Assembly (NCBI GenBank): GCA_903829015.1
Contig: CAIKOJ010000057.1
Location: 1-55,020, forward strand
Reading direction: 5' to 3'
From: an uncultured Bacteroidota bacterium
GTDB taxonomy: Bacteria > Bacteroidota > Bacteroidia > Chitinophagales > Chitinophagaceae
DNA length: 55,020 nucleotides
The translations under genes and the position numbers were made by a program. Below the pieces are notes generated by a model. The model was not told the origin of the DNA and made no database searches. It saw nothing but the letters and a program-made list of their open reading frames with translations. Positions 43,466 through 51,254 of this stretch are shown here, piece by piece. Position 1 is the first letter of the stretch. The number at the start of each line of letters is the position of its first letter.

Positions 43466-44329
43466 ATGACATGGATCGATACTATTATTCTGAGTATTGT
43501 AGAAGGTATAACTGAGTTTCTGCCAATATCATCTACCGGCCATATGATCATTGCCAGTTCTATACTTGGTATCAAGGAAGATGAGTTTACGAAACTGTTT
43601 GAAATTTGTGTGCAGCTTGGCGCCATACTATCGGTTGTAGTACTGTATTGGAAGAAATTCTTTGACTTCAGCCGCATACAGTTTTACCTGAAGCTGATCA
43701 TTGCGGTAGCACCGGCACTTATATTCGGGTTATTGTTCTCCAAGAAAATTGATCAGTTCCTGGAGAGTCCGTTTACCGTAGCAATGGCACTTTTGGTAGG
43801 AGGTGTAGTGTTGTTGTTTGTAGACAAAATGTTCAAGCGGACACATATAGATCATGAGCACAATTTACCTTTCTTTAAAGCGCTTGGTATTGGTTTCTGG
43901 CAGGTGATAGCCATGATACCCGGCACCAGCCGCAGCGCAGCAACAATAGTGGGTGGTATGCAGCAGGGGCTAACAAGGAGGTTTGCCGCTGAGTTCTCAT
44001 TTTTTCTGGCGGTACCAACTATGATGGCGGCAACCGGCTATAAATTACTACAGGCTTACAAGCTGGATAAAGTACGGCCAGCCGAGCTCTCTGTGTTTAC
44101 AAAGCAAAATATGATGTTCCTGTTAGCTGGTAATGTCATTGCATTTGTGGTGGCGCTGATTGCAATAAAGACGTTCATTCATTTCCTACAAAAGAACAGC
44201 CTGCGTGCATTTGGTGTTTACAGGATACTTGCAGCGGGTGCCATCTTTTTTATGATCTATCAGGGTGTTATTACATCCGGACCAAAAGAAACGAGAACAG
44301 AAGAGGTAAAAACAGCGCCGGTACAATAG
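43466..44329 (+). CDS. uppP: Undecaprenyl-diphosphatase (UppP/BacA)
   Basis: A 287-residue inner-membrane phosphatase that regenerates undecaprenyl phosphate for peptidoglycan and surface-glycan synthesis, and confers bacitracin tolerance when abundant. The two catalytic motifs are VEGITEFLPISSTGH (E13, E17, H26) near the N-terminus and PGTSRSAATIVGG in the middle. Seven to eight hydrophobic helices span the rest. The C-terminus has a short polar tail (SGPKETRTEEVKTAPVQ). The stop of queE is two bases before its ATG. It ends four bases from the convergent TerB-like gene. Confidence 0.95.
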   Translation: MTWIDTIILSIVEGITEFLPISSTGHMIIASSILGIKEDEFTKLFEICVQLGAILSVVVLYWKKFFDFSRIQFYLKLIIAVAPALIFGLLFSKKIDQFLESPFTVAMALLVGGVVLLFVDKMFKRTHIDHEHNLPFFKALGIGFWQVIAMIPGTSRSAATIVGGMQQGLTRRFAAEFSFFLAVPTMMAATGYKLLQAYKLDKVRPAELSVFTKQNMMFLLAGNVIAFVVALIAIKTFIHFLQKNSLRAFGVYRILAAGAIFFMIYQGVITSGPKETRTEEVKTAPVQ

Positions 44330-44333
44330 TTGG

Positions 44334-44690
44334 TTACTGACCTTCCCAGTGATCAAACAATAAATTGAGGAAGTGGTTTTCTTCTTTCGTGATCACTTTG
44401 TCGGCTTTGGTGAGCATTATGGCAAAGTTGATCAGGTTCTTCCGTTCGGCATCTGTGGCATCGTCGTAAAAGTCATCCATTGCTTTCAGGAAATGCCCTT
44501 CCCATTCATCGTGTTTCAGATGACTGATCACTTCCATTTGCCTGTCAAGATTGACGTGTATGGGGAATTCGTGTACGAGGTATTCCCGTATCACCATATC
44601 CTCTGCTACATTGATCCGGTAGTCAACGGCAGAGAGTATCATCAGAAGATGATAGCCAGCAATTGCTTTGTTCATCCGGTAATTAGGCAT
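44334..44690 (-). CDS. TerB-like (tellurite-resistance fold) protein
   Basis: A 118-residue cytosolic helical protein of the TerB superfamily. AIAGYHLLMILSAVDYRINVAEDMVIREYL and NLINFAIMLTKADKVITKEENHFLNLLFDHW are the two halves of the fold, each with an acidic helix-loop that could bind a metal. TerB-like proteins are widespread in Bacteroidota with no proven function outside tellurite clusters, and no ter genes are near. It is a single gene on the minus strand. Confidence 0.65.
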   Translation of the reverse strand: MPNYRMNKAIAGYHLLMILSAVDYRINVAEDMVIREYLVHEFPIHVNLDRQMEVISHLKHDEWEGHFLKAMDDFYDDATDAERKNLINFAIMLTKADKVITKEENHFLNLLFDHWEGQ

Positions 44691-44805
44691 CAGGAAATAG
44701 AATTAATAGTGTGAAAGTGCTAAAATAAAAATTACCAGCTAAATATTCTAGCAATATTAACAATAGATTATATTGATATGCTTAGACAAACAGGCATTGG
44801 AAATC

Positions 44806-46017
44806 CTAGCCATGAGAGGCCAGTAAAAGATCGAGGTCGGTATACTTGAAGTTGAATCTTTTGGCAATAGGCGCATTGGTAACGCAGCCCTTATACATGT
44901 AAACGCCTCTTCTGATGCCGCTTTTCGACATGATGATCTCCTCAACACCACCCAGATCGGCAGATTGCTGAATAATAGGCATCAGTACATTGCTGATGGC
45001 TCGGGATGCGGTGCGCGAAACCGCAGATGCGATATTTGGAACGCAGTAATGAATGACGTCGTATTTTTTGAAAGTTGGTTTTTCGTGAGAGGTAAGCCTG
45101 GATGTTTCAAAACAGCCGCCCCTATCCATGCTCACATCTATGATCACAGACCCTGCTTTCATATTGCTTACCATCTGCTCAGTAACAACAACGGGCGTAA
45201 CACCATTTACTGGCTTCAAAGCGCCAACAGCTACATCGGCCACACTCAGCTCTTCGGCCAGTGTTATTGGCTCCAGTACTGAAGTAAAACAACGCCGGCC
45301 AATATTGTTCTGCAACCTCATGAGGCGGTAGATCGAGTTATCGAAGATCTTAACAGAGGCACCAAGCCCGAAAGCAGCCCGTGCTGCAAATTCGCCCACC
45401 ACACCAGCACCTATAATCAGCACACGCGCAGGCGGTACTCCTGAAATGCCCCCGAGCAACACACCTTTACCATTGTCTGTATTGGCGAGGTAGCGTGCGG
45501 CAGTAAGTATAGCATAATTACCGGCAATCTCGCTCATAGACCTAACAATAGGGTATGTGCCGGCATCATCTTTTATAGATTCAAATGCAATAGCAATGAT
45601 CTTTTTGGCAATCAACTGTTCCAGTATGCCAGCCTTAAGCATGGGCATATGAATGGGCGAAAACACTACCTGATTGGGTTGCAGTAATCCTGCTTCTTCA
45701 TCAGAAATGGGTGCAGATTTGATGATAGTGGTGGCCTTGTACAGTTCTGATTTCTCATACACAATTCGTGCTCCTGCCTCGCTGTAGTCGTTGTCAAAAT
45801 AAAACGAACCTTCACCGGCTCCGTGTTCTACAGCTACGTCGTGCCCATCGTTTACGATCACCGAAACAGCCTCTGGCGTGAGTGCCACACGGTTTTCCTG
45901 AAAAGAAGTTTCTTTAGGTATCCCAATGAACAACCTTTTCTTTTTGGGAGTGATCTGTAACGTCTCTTCTAAAGGGATGTAAGAAAAAGAAGGAGATATG
46001 TATGGTTTTTTAGTCAT
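44806..46017 (-). CDS. ald: Alanine dehydrogenase
   Basis: A 403-residue NAD-dependent enzyme that interconverts alanine and pyruvate plus ammonia. GIPKETSFQENRVALTPEAV is the family N-terminal signature, and the Rossmann motif GAGVVG is in VLIIGAGVVGEFAARAAFGLGASVKIFD. SVIIDVSMDRGGCFETSR and HYCVPNIASAVSRTAS follow. The protein is about 30 residues longer than the Bacillus enzyme, mainly at the N-terminus, a usual Bacteroidota form. The ATG at 46017 is preferred over a GTG 15 bases upstream. It is divergent from rpoN across about 160 bases. Confidence 0.9.
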   Translation of the reverse strand: MTKKPYISPSFSYIPLEETLQITPKKKRLFIGIPKETSFQENRVALTPEAVSVIVNDGHDVAVEHGAGEGSFYFDNDYSEAGARIVYEKSELYKATTIIKSAPISDEEAGLLQPNQVVFSPIHMPMLKAGILEQLIAKKIIAIAFESIKDDAGTYPIVRSMSEIAGNYAILTAARYLANTDNGKGVLLGGISGVPPARVLIIGAGVVGEFAARAAFGLGASVKIFDNSIYRLMRLQNNIGRRCFTSVLEPITLAEELSVADVAVGALKPVNGVTPVVVTEQMVSNMKAGSVIIDVSMDRGGCFETSRLTSHEKPTFKKYDVIHYCVPNIASAVSRTASRAISNVLMPIIQQSADLGGVEEIIMSKSGIRRGVYMYKGCVTNAPIAKRFNFKYTDLDLLLASHG

Positions 46018-46123
46018 GCCCGCCGATGCCACAATTATTACCCAATGTACAATAATTGTTGGGATAAAAAAAGGATTTTAACAAAAGACCATCTAAAAAT
46101 AACCCCAGCCACATTAAAGTAGT

Positions 46124-46138
46124 AAAACATGATGTTTT
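46124..46138. promoter_or_regulatory. 15-bp palindrome between ald and rpoN
   Basis: AAAACAT-G-ATGTTTT is a perfect 7-1-7 palindrome lying 14 bases before the rpoN -7 box and about 107 bases upstream of ald. Its position over the -33 region of rpoN fits a regulator site, though no regulator is identified. Confidence 0.4.
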
Positions 46139-46152
46139 GTGCCATTAAATTT

Positions 46153-46160
46153 TATTTTTG
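46153..46160 (+). promoter_or_regulatory. -7 box for rpoN
   Basis: TATTTTTG matches TAnnTTTG and is 21 bases before the ATG at 46182. A TTG start at 46158 would lie inside this box and is therefore unlikely. Confidence 0.5.
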
Positions 46161-46181
46161 CATTGTTCACCATTGAACTAT

Positions 46182-47678
46182 ATGCTTAGACAATCGCATC
46201 AGCAAAAGCTTTTACAAAAGTTATCACCCCAGCAGATTCAGCTAATGAAACTGCTGCAGGTACCTACTGCCAATCTTGAGGAAAGGATCAAAGAAGAGCT
46301 GGAGGAAAATCCGGCACTGGAATTTGAAGTAGACGGTGGCACTGATCAGGACACCTACGAACTGAATGATAACGGATCAGACACTGAAGAGGGAGATGGT
46401 GGGGTAGACGAAGCGGAACTGAGCAACGACACGGCTGAGAAAGTGGATCTGGATGATTTTTTAAGGAGGGAGGACGACGAGGGTGGTGGCTATGATGGTG
46501 GTGATGACTATTACGGCGGCGGCGAAGGTGAAACCATGGTGACACCGGCAAGAGTAGAAACAAGTTTTCATGATTATGTGCTGGACCAGTTGGGTATGCT
46601 GGAACTGGACGACCGCAACCACCGCATAGCAGAGCAGATAATAGGCAGCCTGGACGAAGACGGTTATTTGCGCAGGGAAGTGGCATCGATAGTAGATGAT
46701 CTGGCTTTTGGACAGAATATAGAAACCAATGCGCAGGAGATTGCCGGACTGGTGAGCAAAATACAATTGTTCGATCCGCCGGGTATATGTGCAGTAACAC
46801 TACAGGAGTGCCTGATACTGCAGCTGAAGCGTATGCCCGACAGCAAGCCTGTGAGGAACGCTATAGAGATACTGGATAAATACTTTAACGAATTTATCAA
46901 GAAACATTACGAAAAGATACAAAGGCACCTTGACCTCAATGACGAGGATTTTAAAAAGGTGATCAACAACATCATAAAGCTGAACCCCAAGCCGGGTGCA
47001 GCCTTTGCGGTAACGAACAAAGCAGAGAACTATATTATCCCCGATTTTTTTGTATTCAACAATAACGGTATTCCTGAATTGTCGCTGAACTCAAAGAATG
47101 CGCCCGAACTGCGTATATCGGAAGGATACAGAGAGATGATAAAAGCCTACGACCGGGGCGAGAAAAAGAACAAGCAGCAGAGGGATGCGGTAATTTTCAT
47201 CAAGCAGAAACTGGATTCTGCCAAATGGTTCATTGATGCTATCAAGCAACGGCAGCATACTTTGCTGCATACCATGCAGGCGATTATGAACTTCCAGAGC
47301 GAGTTTTTTGTGACCGGCGATGAGAGTGCATTGAAGCCCATGATACTGAAAGACATTGCCGCTATGACCAGCCTCGATGTATCTACGGTATCGAGGGTGG
47401 CCAACAGCAAATTTGTGCAGACAGAGTATGGTACATACAAACTGAAATACTTTTTCTCAGAAGCACTGCAGACCGACAGCGGAGAGGAAGTATCGACCCG
47501 CGAAGTAAAAAGTATGCTGCATGAATTCATAACTGCTGAGAACAAACACAGACCCCTCTCTGACGAGCACCTCACCGACATGCTGATGGAAAAGGGCTAC
47601 AACATAGCCCGCAGAACAGTAGCCAAATACAGGGAACAATTGAATATTCCGGTGGCGAGGTTGAGGAAGGAACTGTAG
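46182..47678 (+). CDS. rpoN: RNA polymerase sigma-54 factor
   Basis: A 498-residue sigma-54. Region I is glutamine- and leucine-rich (SHQQKLLQKLSPQQIQLMKLLQVPTANLEERIKEELEENP). The acidic region II (about 55-115) holds long Asp/Glu/Gly runs. The core-binding domain follows, then the HTH (AMTSLDVSTVSRVANSKFVQTEYG) and the RpoN box ARRTVAKYRE at 476-485. It directs RNA polymerase to -24/-12 promoters with an AAA+ activator; none of those activators is in the window. I chose the ATG at 46182 because it starts region I and follows the -7 box. Confidence 0.95.
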   Translation: MLRQSHQQKLLQKLSPQQIQLMKLLQVPTANLEERIKEELEENPALEFEVDGGTDQDTYELNDNGSDTEEGDGGVDEAELSNDTAEKVDLDDFLRREDDEGGGYDGGDDYYGGGEGETMVTPARVETSFHDYVLDQLGMLELDDRNHRIAEQIIGSLDEDGYLRREVASIVDDLAFGQNIETNAQEIAGLVSKIQLFDPPGICAVTLQECLILQLKRMPDSKPVRNAIEILDKYFNEFIKKHYEKIQRHLDLNDEDFKKVINNIIKLNPKPGAAFAVTNKAENYIIPDFFVFNNNGIPELSLNSKNAPELRISEGYREMIKAYDRGEKKNKQQRDAVIFIKQKLDSAKWFIDAIKQRQHTLLHTMQAIMNFQSEFFVTGDESALKPMILKDIAAMTSLDVSTVSRVANSKFVQTEYGTYKLKYFFSEALQTDSGEEVSTREVKSMLHEFITAENKHRPLSDEHLTDMLMEKGYNIARRTVAKYREQLNIPVARLRKEL

Positions 47679-47741
47679 GTGTGCTTCTAGCAGTACTACA
47701 CTGCTGAAATAAAAATTCCTTTACAATAGTTTATGTTGAGG

Positions 47742-47785
47742 CCGAGTCTCTCGCAGCTTGGCTATTAGCGGAGGCGAGGACTCGG
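47742..47785. repeat. GC-rich inverted repeat after rpoN
   Basis: Arms CCGAGTC-T-CTCGC (47742-47754) and GCGAG-GACTCGG (47774-47785) pair over 12 bases with one bulge around a 19-base loop. It is not followed by a T-run on the plus strand. It marks the left edge of the accessory region and could be a structured RNA or a remnant of a mobile element. Confidence 0.45.
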
Positions 47786-47821
47786 GCGCATCTTGCGAAG
47801 GGATGAATCGCCACCAGAACA

Positions 47822-48190
47822 CTAAAATTTGAGATAGAGCTTTAATTTTTTCTTTTCGCCGCTGTTAATTTTTCGCCACATAGTAGAAAATACGCCCTCA
47901 TTTTTCATACATTCCTTTGGAATCGCAGATGAAATTACATCTAACAACGAAAAGGTTGGGTCAGAATTATCTTTATATATTTTATAATAGTCGTTACTGT
48001 CAGTTACCTCAAAAATAAAGCATGCAGATTTAATTGGGCAGTGCTGAAGTGAAACTTTTTTAACTGTTGATAATAGGCCTTCATCTGGTTCAAGTCCATT
48101 CATAATGTGAGTGAAATCAAACGTGAAACTATGTGTCCCATATTCAATTTCTTCTATTTTTCCTTTTTCCTTTTTTTGATAATAAACCAT
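47822..48190 (-). CDS. Hypothetical protein in the accessory island
   Basis: A 122-residue cytosolic-looking protein (no signal peptide) with mixed helix/strand content, three cysteines and a lysine-rich C-terminus (NSGEKKKLKLYLKF). No family is recognised. It follows the DUF6624-like gene by six bases on the same strand, so the two are co-transcribed. The pair is visibly more A/T-rich than rpoN and mfd, suggesting recent acquisition. An immunity or accessory role for its neighbour is possible but unsupported. Confidence 0.5.
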   Translation of the reverse strand: MVYYQKKEKGKIEEIEYGTHSFTFDFTHIMNGLEPDEGLLSTVKKVSLQHCPIKSACFIFEVTDSNDYYKIYKDNSDPTFSLLDVISSAIPKECMKNEGVFSTMWRKINSGEKKKLKLYLKF

Positions 48191-48196
48191 TGCATT

Positions 48197-48808
48197 TTAA
48201 ATAGATCGACGTACCAAGCCTTTGTAAACTGCCGTTTTTACTATGGGAAGTAGATAATCATATCCGTTATGATCATGGAGTGCTATTGTTTGTGTATATA
48301 GTGAGCCGTTTTCCAAACTGGGCCATCCATGCTTTATTATATAGTTTCTGAGATACAAAAAGTGTGCGCTATCAGTAGTTCTCATCGCCTCTCTTAATAC
48401 ATTACAAGTACTCGAATCAGTGCAGCGGTCAATCTTATCTCTTACGCTTTGGTCTTCTCTGAGCATCTTGCAGAAGTTCAAGAATACATCTGATCGAGTA
48501 TCATTGTATACTCGGATGAACTTTTTTCGGTAAGCCATCTGCGTCCGCTTGGTGAGACGAAATCGAGACATAATAGACTCTATTGTTTGCGGTGTTGCCT
48601 TCTTTTCACAAATAAAGTAGTAAGGATTAATTTCTAGGAAAAAATGAGAGGCTCTTATACTATCTTTTCTTTCCGAGTAGCTTTTTGCCAAATCATAGCA
48701 ATTAAACACTGAGTAAAGCTTCTGCTCTTTAGGCGATGAAATAATGCTTTGCCCGTAAGTAATTGTGGAATAACAAAAAATAAGTAACAGTATGATACGG
48801 TAATACAT
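48197..48808 (-). CDS. DUF6624-like secreted protein
   Basis: A 203-residue exported protein with a signal peptide (MYYRIILLLIFCYSTITYGQ). The C-terminal part, YIIKHGWPSLENGSLYTQTIALHDHNGYDYLLPIVKTAVYKGLV, resembles the DUF6624 family, with its HGWP block followed by a His-rich segment and a final helix. The function of that family is unknown. It is the first gene of a two-gene minus-strand unit with the hypothetical gene that follows by six bases. AT-rich composition sets it apart from the core genes on both sides. Confidence 0.5.
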   Translation of the reverse strand: MYYRIILLLIFCYSTITYGQSIISSPKEQKLYSVFNCYDLAKSYSERKDSIRASHFFLEINPYYFICEKKATPQTIESIMSRFRLTKRTQMAYRKKFIRVYNDTRSDVFLNFCKMLREDQSVRDKIDRCTDSSTCNVLREAMRTTDSAHFLYLRNYIIKHGWPSLENGSLYTQTIALHDHNGYDYLLPIVKTAVYKGLVRRSI

Positions 48809-48869
48809 TCTATTTGATCGCTGGGAGAGTTATAAACAAGTAATCAAATATATTCCATTTTCCCCTGTT

Positions 48870-48891
48870 GTTCCGGTTGTTTATCCGGAAC
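48870..48891. repeat. Short inverted repeat upstream of the DUF6624-like gene
   Basis: GTTCCGG (48870-48876) and CCGGAAC (48885-48891) form a 7-bp perfect stem with an eight-base loop. It is 62 bases upstream of the DUF6624-like start and may be an operator or a decayed element end. Confidence 0.4.
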
Positions 48892-48973
48892 TGCAAATGA
48901 AGCCCCGATTGCCAGTAAGTCACTCAAACCACCACAAAACATTTTCCCATCACAGGCCCCATCCGTCCCCACT

Positions 48974-48998
48974 CTGGTTTAAGACTGTGTCTTAAATC
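48974..48998. repeat. 25-nt palindromic repeat, right of the vapC stop (copy 1)
   Basis: It contains the perfect palindrome TTTAAGAC-TGT-GTCTTAAA. It is 24/25 identical to 49719-49743, on the other side of the vapBC pair, in the same orientation. It ends 50 bases beyond the 3' end of vapC. Confidence 0.8.
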
Positions 48999-49048
48999 TG
49001 TCCTGGGAAATTTCTCAACCGTAGGAAGTGAATACCGCCTGGCGATAC

Positions 49049-49432
49049 CTAAATTTTCCAGGGATTTATAACCTCCAGTTTGTGAATTTTGCCGAAGTCC
49101 TTCTCATTTCTGCTGATAAGGACCAGCCTGTTTACTAATGCCGTTGCAGCTATTATCGCATCAGGTGTTTTCAATCTATGCTTTTTTCGAATGGCGATCG
49201 TCTGTTCAGCGATGTCATTATTAATGTTAGTATGAATAGTTGATACGTTCGCAAAAGCCTTGTATTTAAAAACTTCTGACTCCGGCATATCTTTTTTACT
49301 CAGAATTTCTATGAAAGTAATAATTGAGATTTCAGGAGCAATTCGTATCATCAATTGCTTTCCGTTTTCAGGTAGGGTACCACCCAAAAAATCAATTGCC
49401 GCATTCGAATCTATCAGATATCTCTTTCCCAT
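49049..49432 (-). CDS. vapC: PIN-domain toxin (VapC type)
   Basis: A 127-residue PIN-domain ribonuclease, normally a translation-blocking toxin that cuts RNA. The acidic active site is complete: D8 in YLIDSN, E42 in TFIEIL, D91 in KTPDAIIAATAL and D112 in NEKDF. Length and order are standard. Its start overlaps the antitoxin gene by 19 bases, so translation is coupled. The pair lies between two copies of a 25-nt palindromic repeat. Confidence 0.9.
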   Translation of the reverse strand: MGKRYLIDSNAAIDFLGGTLPENGKQLMIRIAPEISIITFIEILSKKDMPESEVFKYKAFANVSTIHTNINNDIAEQTIAIRKKHRLKTPDAIIAATALVNRLVLISRNEKDFGKIHKLEVINPWKI

Positions 49433-49647
49433 TCGTCCCTGCTTTGCGCTACATGCTTATGCATTTCCCTTGTAGTATCTTCAGAAATTACTCCCCAAAA
49501 CTGGCTCATAATGTTGCTTGTGGTTTCGGGCGCCTCACTTGGTTCATCATAAGTAAATACCAAAACCTCAACCTTCTTGCCGACGTAGTCATCAGGAATT
49601 GCGATATGGATATCTGTGGTCTGCGGTGTGATTAATGAGCGGATCAT
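49414..49647 (-). CDS. Antitoxin partner of the PIN toxin (VapB-like)
   Basis: A 77-residue protein encoded just ahead of the PIN toxin and overlapping it by 19 bases. The N-terminal TPQTTDIHIAIPDDYVGKKVEVLVFTYDE looks like a short beta-strand DNA-binding module of the AbrB/SpoVT-like kind. The C-terminal NIMSQFWGVISEDTTREMHKHVAQSRDEWERDI is a helix rich in charge that would wrap the toxin. Exact family is uncertain, but order, size and overlap make it the antitoxin. Confidence 0.75.
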   Translation of the reverse strand: MIRSLITPQTTDIHIAIPDDYVGKKVEVLVFTYDEPSEAPETTSNIMSQFWGVISEDTTREMHKHVAQSRDEWERDI

Positions 49648-49718
49648 GTAGTAAAGTTAGGATTTTTTGTTGTGATTTAACTACTGTATAAGGAATTGGT
49701 AGCAACCAAAATCGCAAC

Positions 49719-49743
49719 TGGTTTACGACTGTGTCTTAAATCA
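49719..49743. repeat. 25-nt palindromic repeat, upstream of vapB (copy 2)
   Basis: Second copy of the element at 48974-48998, with one difference (A to C) that breaks one arm of the palindrome. It lies 72 bases upstream of the antitoxin start. The interval 49648-49860 is otherwise non-coding and includes a short GC-rich stretch near 49765-49790. Confidence 0.8.
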
Positions 49744-49860
49744 ACAACAAGGCAAAGGACTCTGTCCCTGCCCTCCGGTTAGGCGGGCGGCAACCTTGGC
49801 ATCCATGACCATTGAGCATTCGTGTGCCCTGTTCTTTTTCTAGTCAAAGGGCCTCACTAT

Positions 49861-50241
49861 CTATTCAGCGTAAACTGCAACACCAGATAATTCTTTACCT
49901 ATCTGATGAATTGTATCTTCCAGTTTTTTTGCCTGCTTTGGCGAGGGATGTTTCACACCCGATGCATACTGGCGCAGCAACGCAGGATTCATTTCAGCCT
50001 TTTTGGCAATTGAAGTAATATTTAAGTAACTGAACTTATCAAACAGTGCTGTTAGGTCATATGCATGTTCAAACTCAATATCTTTAATATCGAGATCGTG
50101 AAATTCATGTAGTAGTTTTTTAAATTTCCTTTCAAGACTATCAAGGTTTTTTGCAGAGTCTATTAGAAGATTGTCTTCATATTGCACCCGACCGTAAATT
50201 TCCCCTTTTGACTTTTCAACGATTAACAATATTTTTTCCAT
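49861..50241 (-). CDS. hicB: HicB-like antitoxin with helix-turn-helix
   Basis: A 126-residue antitoxin. The N-terminal part (about 1-65, MEKILLIVEKSKGEIYGRVQYEDN) resembles the HicB partial RNase-H-like fold that blocks HicA. The C-terminal part (about 72-115, SYLNITSIAKKAEMNPALLRQYASGVKHPSPKQAKKLEDTI) is an HTH for binding the operon's own promoter. It follows the HicA gene by 59 bases on the same strand, the usual toxin-first order of hicAB. It is the larger and more variable partner. Confidence 0.78.
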   Translation of the reverse strand: MEKILLIVEKSKGEIYGRVQYEDNLLIDSAKNLDSLERKFKKLLHEFHDLDIKDIEFEHAYDLTALFDKFSYLNITSIAKKAEMNPALLRQYASGVKHPSPKQAKKLEDTIHQIGKELSGVAVYAE

Positions 50242-50300
50242 AGTGGTTCTACTTTTTTACTTTAGTAATAATTGATAATTTTCGACTGTAAGCTTGATGG

Positions 50301-50486
50301 TTATTTCAATCCCGCCTGTTTCCATATTGATTGTAATGTCCCTGGAGCAATTTCCCTGGCTTTATGCATTGGAACTGTTACCTTTCCAGGCTTGGTTGGG
50401 TGCTTGAGTTGGAGGTGACTCCCTTTTTGCGCATGTTTACTCCAGCCATCTTTTTTTAAAATACGAAGTACTTCATCGAATTTCAT
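50301..50486 (-). CDS. hicA: HicA-type toxin
   Basis: A 61-residue mRNA interferase with a double-stranded-RNA-binding-like fold. The catalytic histidine is H24 in KGSHLQLKHP, the hallmark GSH motif of HicA. The N-terminal FDEVLRILKKDGWSKH and the late VPMHKAREIAPGTLQSIWKQAGL complete the family. Length is normal. Toxin and antitoxin order (hicA first) is typical. An inverted repeat at 50545-50562, about 60 bases upstream, is a candidate operator. Confidence 0.88.
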   Translation of the reverse strand: MKFDEVLRILKKDGWSKHAQKGSHLQLKHPTKPGKVTVPMHKAREIAPGTLQSIWKQAGLK

Positions 50487-50544
50487 TTATTGAGGTATTT
50501 GTTCACAATAAAAGATCAGTATCAAGTTTAAAACCCACTATAAA

Positions 50545-50562
50545 AGTAGCGAATTTGCTACT
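50545..50562. promoter_or_regulatory. Candidate HicB operator
   Basis: AGTAGC-GAATTT-GCTACT, a 6-bp perfect inverted repeat around a six-base centre, 59 bases upstream of the hicA start. Similar promoter palindromes are bound by the HTH of HicB antitoxins. Confidence 0.45.
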
Positions 50563-50598
50563 AAAAGTAAAATATTTTTTTATATAGAAGGCACTTGG

Positions 50599-51057
50599 TT
50601 AGAAATTAAGTGCAAAACCAATTTCGTTGCTTTTGGGTGCAACTATTTGCCACCCGTATTTATGCCGATCTTCATTGTGGCCAATCCTTGCCAGAATACT
50701 TCCGGTGATGACCATGACCGCACCAGCCGCCATTATACCAAGACCCAGGTTAAGTTTCGACTGATGGATAGGCCCGTCTTCGCCGCCGGGAACGACAAGA
50801 GCCATTACTATCCCATTGACAAAAACTACTCCACCCCCTGTAATTGCAATTATGGCTCCTGCTTTCGTTTTTGGGTTACGTGGCCGGCGGTATCTGCGAG
50901 GGGACGATAGGGCGGAAGAAAGCCGAGCAGAAGCCAACCCGTTCTGGAAATTTTCACTAACGGAAACAACAGAGTTATCAGAGAAGTTGGGCTGCTGCCC
51001 AATTGCATGCACGGTAAAGAGCAAGTTGATCAATAAAAGAAATAACGCAGGCTTCAT
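50599..51057 (-). CDS. Secreted or membrane hypothetical protein
   Basis: A 152-residue protein with a signal peptide (MKPALFLLLINLLFTVHAIGQ) and two hydrophobic segments at about 66-90 (GAIIAITGGGVVFVNGIVMALVV) and 104-125 (LGLGIMAAGAVMVITGSILARIG). An arginine-rich stretch (SSPRRYRRPRNPKTK) precedes the first. No family is recognised. It marks the right edge of the accessory region before mfd. Confidence 0.55.
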   Translation of the reverse strand: MKPALFLLLINLLFTVHAIGQQPNFSDNSVVSVSENFQNGLASARLSSALSSPRRYRRPRNPKTKAGAIIAITGGGVVFVNGIVMALVVPGGEDGPIHQSKLNLGLGIMAAGAVMVITGSILARIGHNEDRHKYGWQIVAPKSNEIGFALNF

Positions 51058-51254
51058 AAATTGAGTGATGATTTATGTTAGAAGTAATATGCTGCACCAG
51101 TTTCGTTTTTTGGAAATAAATGCAACCCTTCGACGAATACAGGAAAGTAATACCGTTGCAATTATTGTGCCAAATACGGCAATACGTTCTGATCGATACC
51201 GCAATTTAGATCGATGCCAATTAAAAGCTGTAATATCAGGAAGACACTCTAAGG

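Noticed and set aside
47689-47705. Hairpin AGCAGT/ACTGCT just after rpoN
   Set aside because: Considered as the rpoN terminator, but the stem is only 6 bp and no T-run follows.
48809-49860. Possible insertion-sequence remnant around the TA modules
   Set aside because: No transposase fragment or terminal inverted repeats of IS type were seen; only the flanking 25-nt repeats support mobility.
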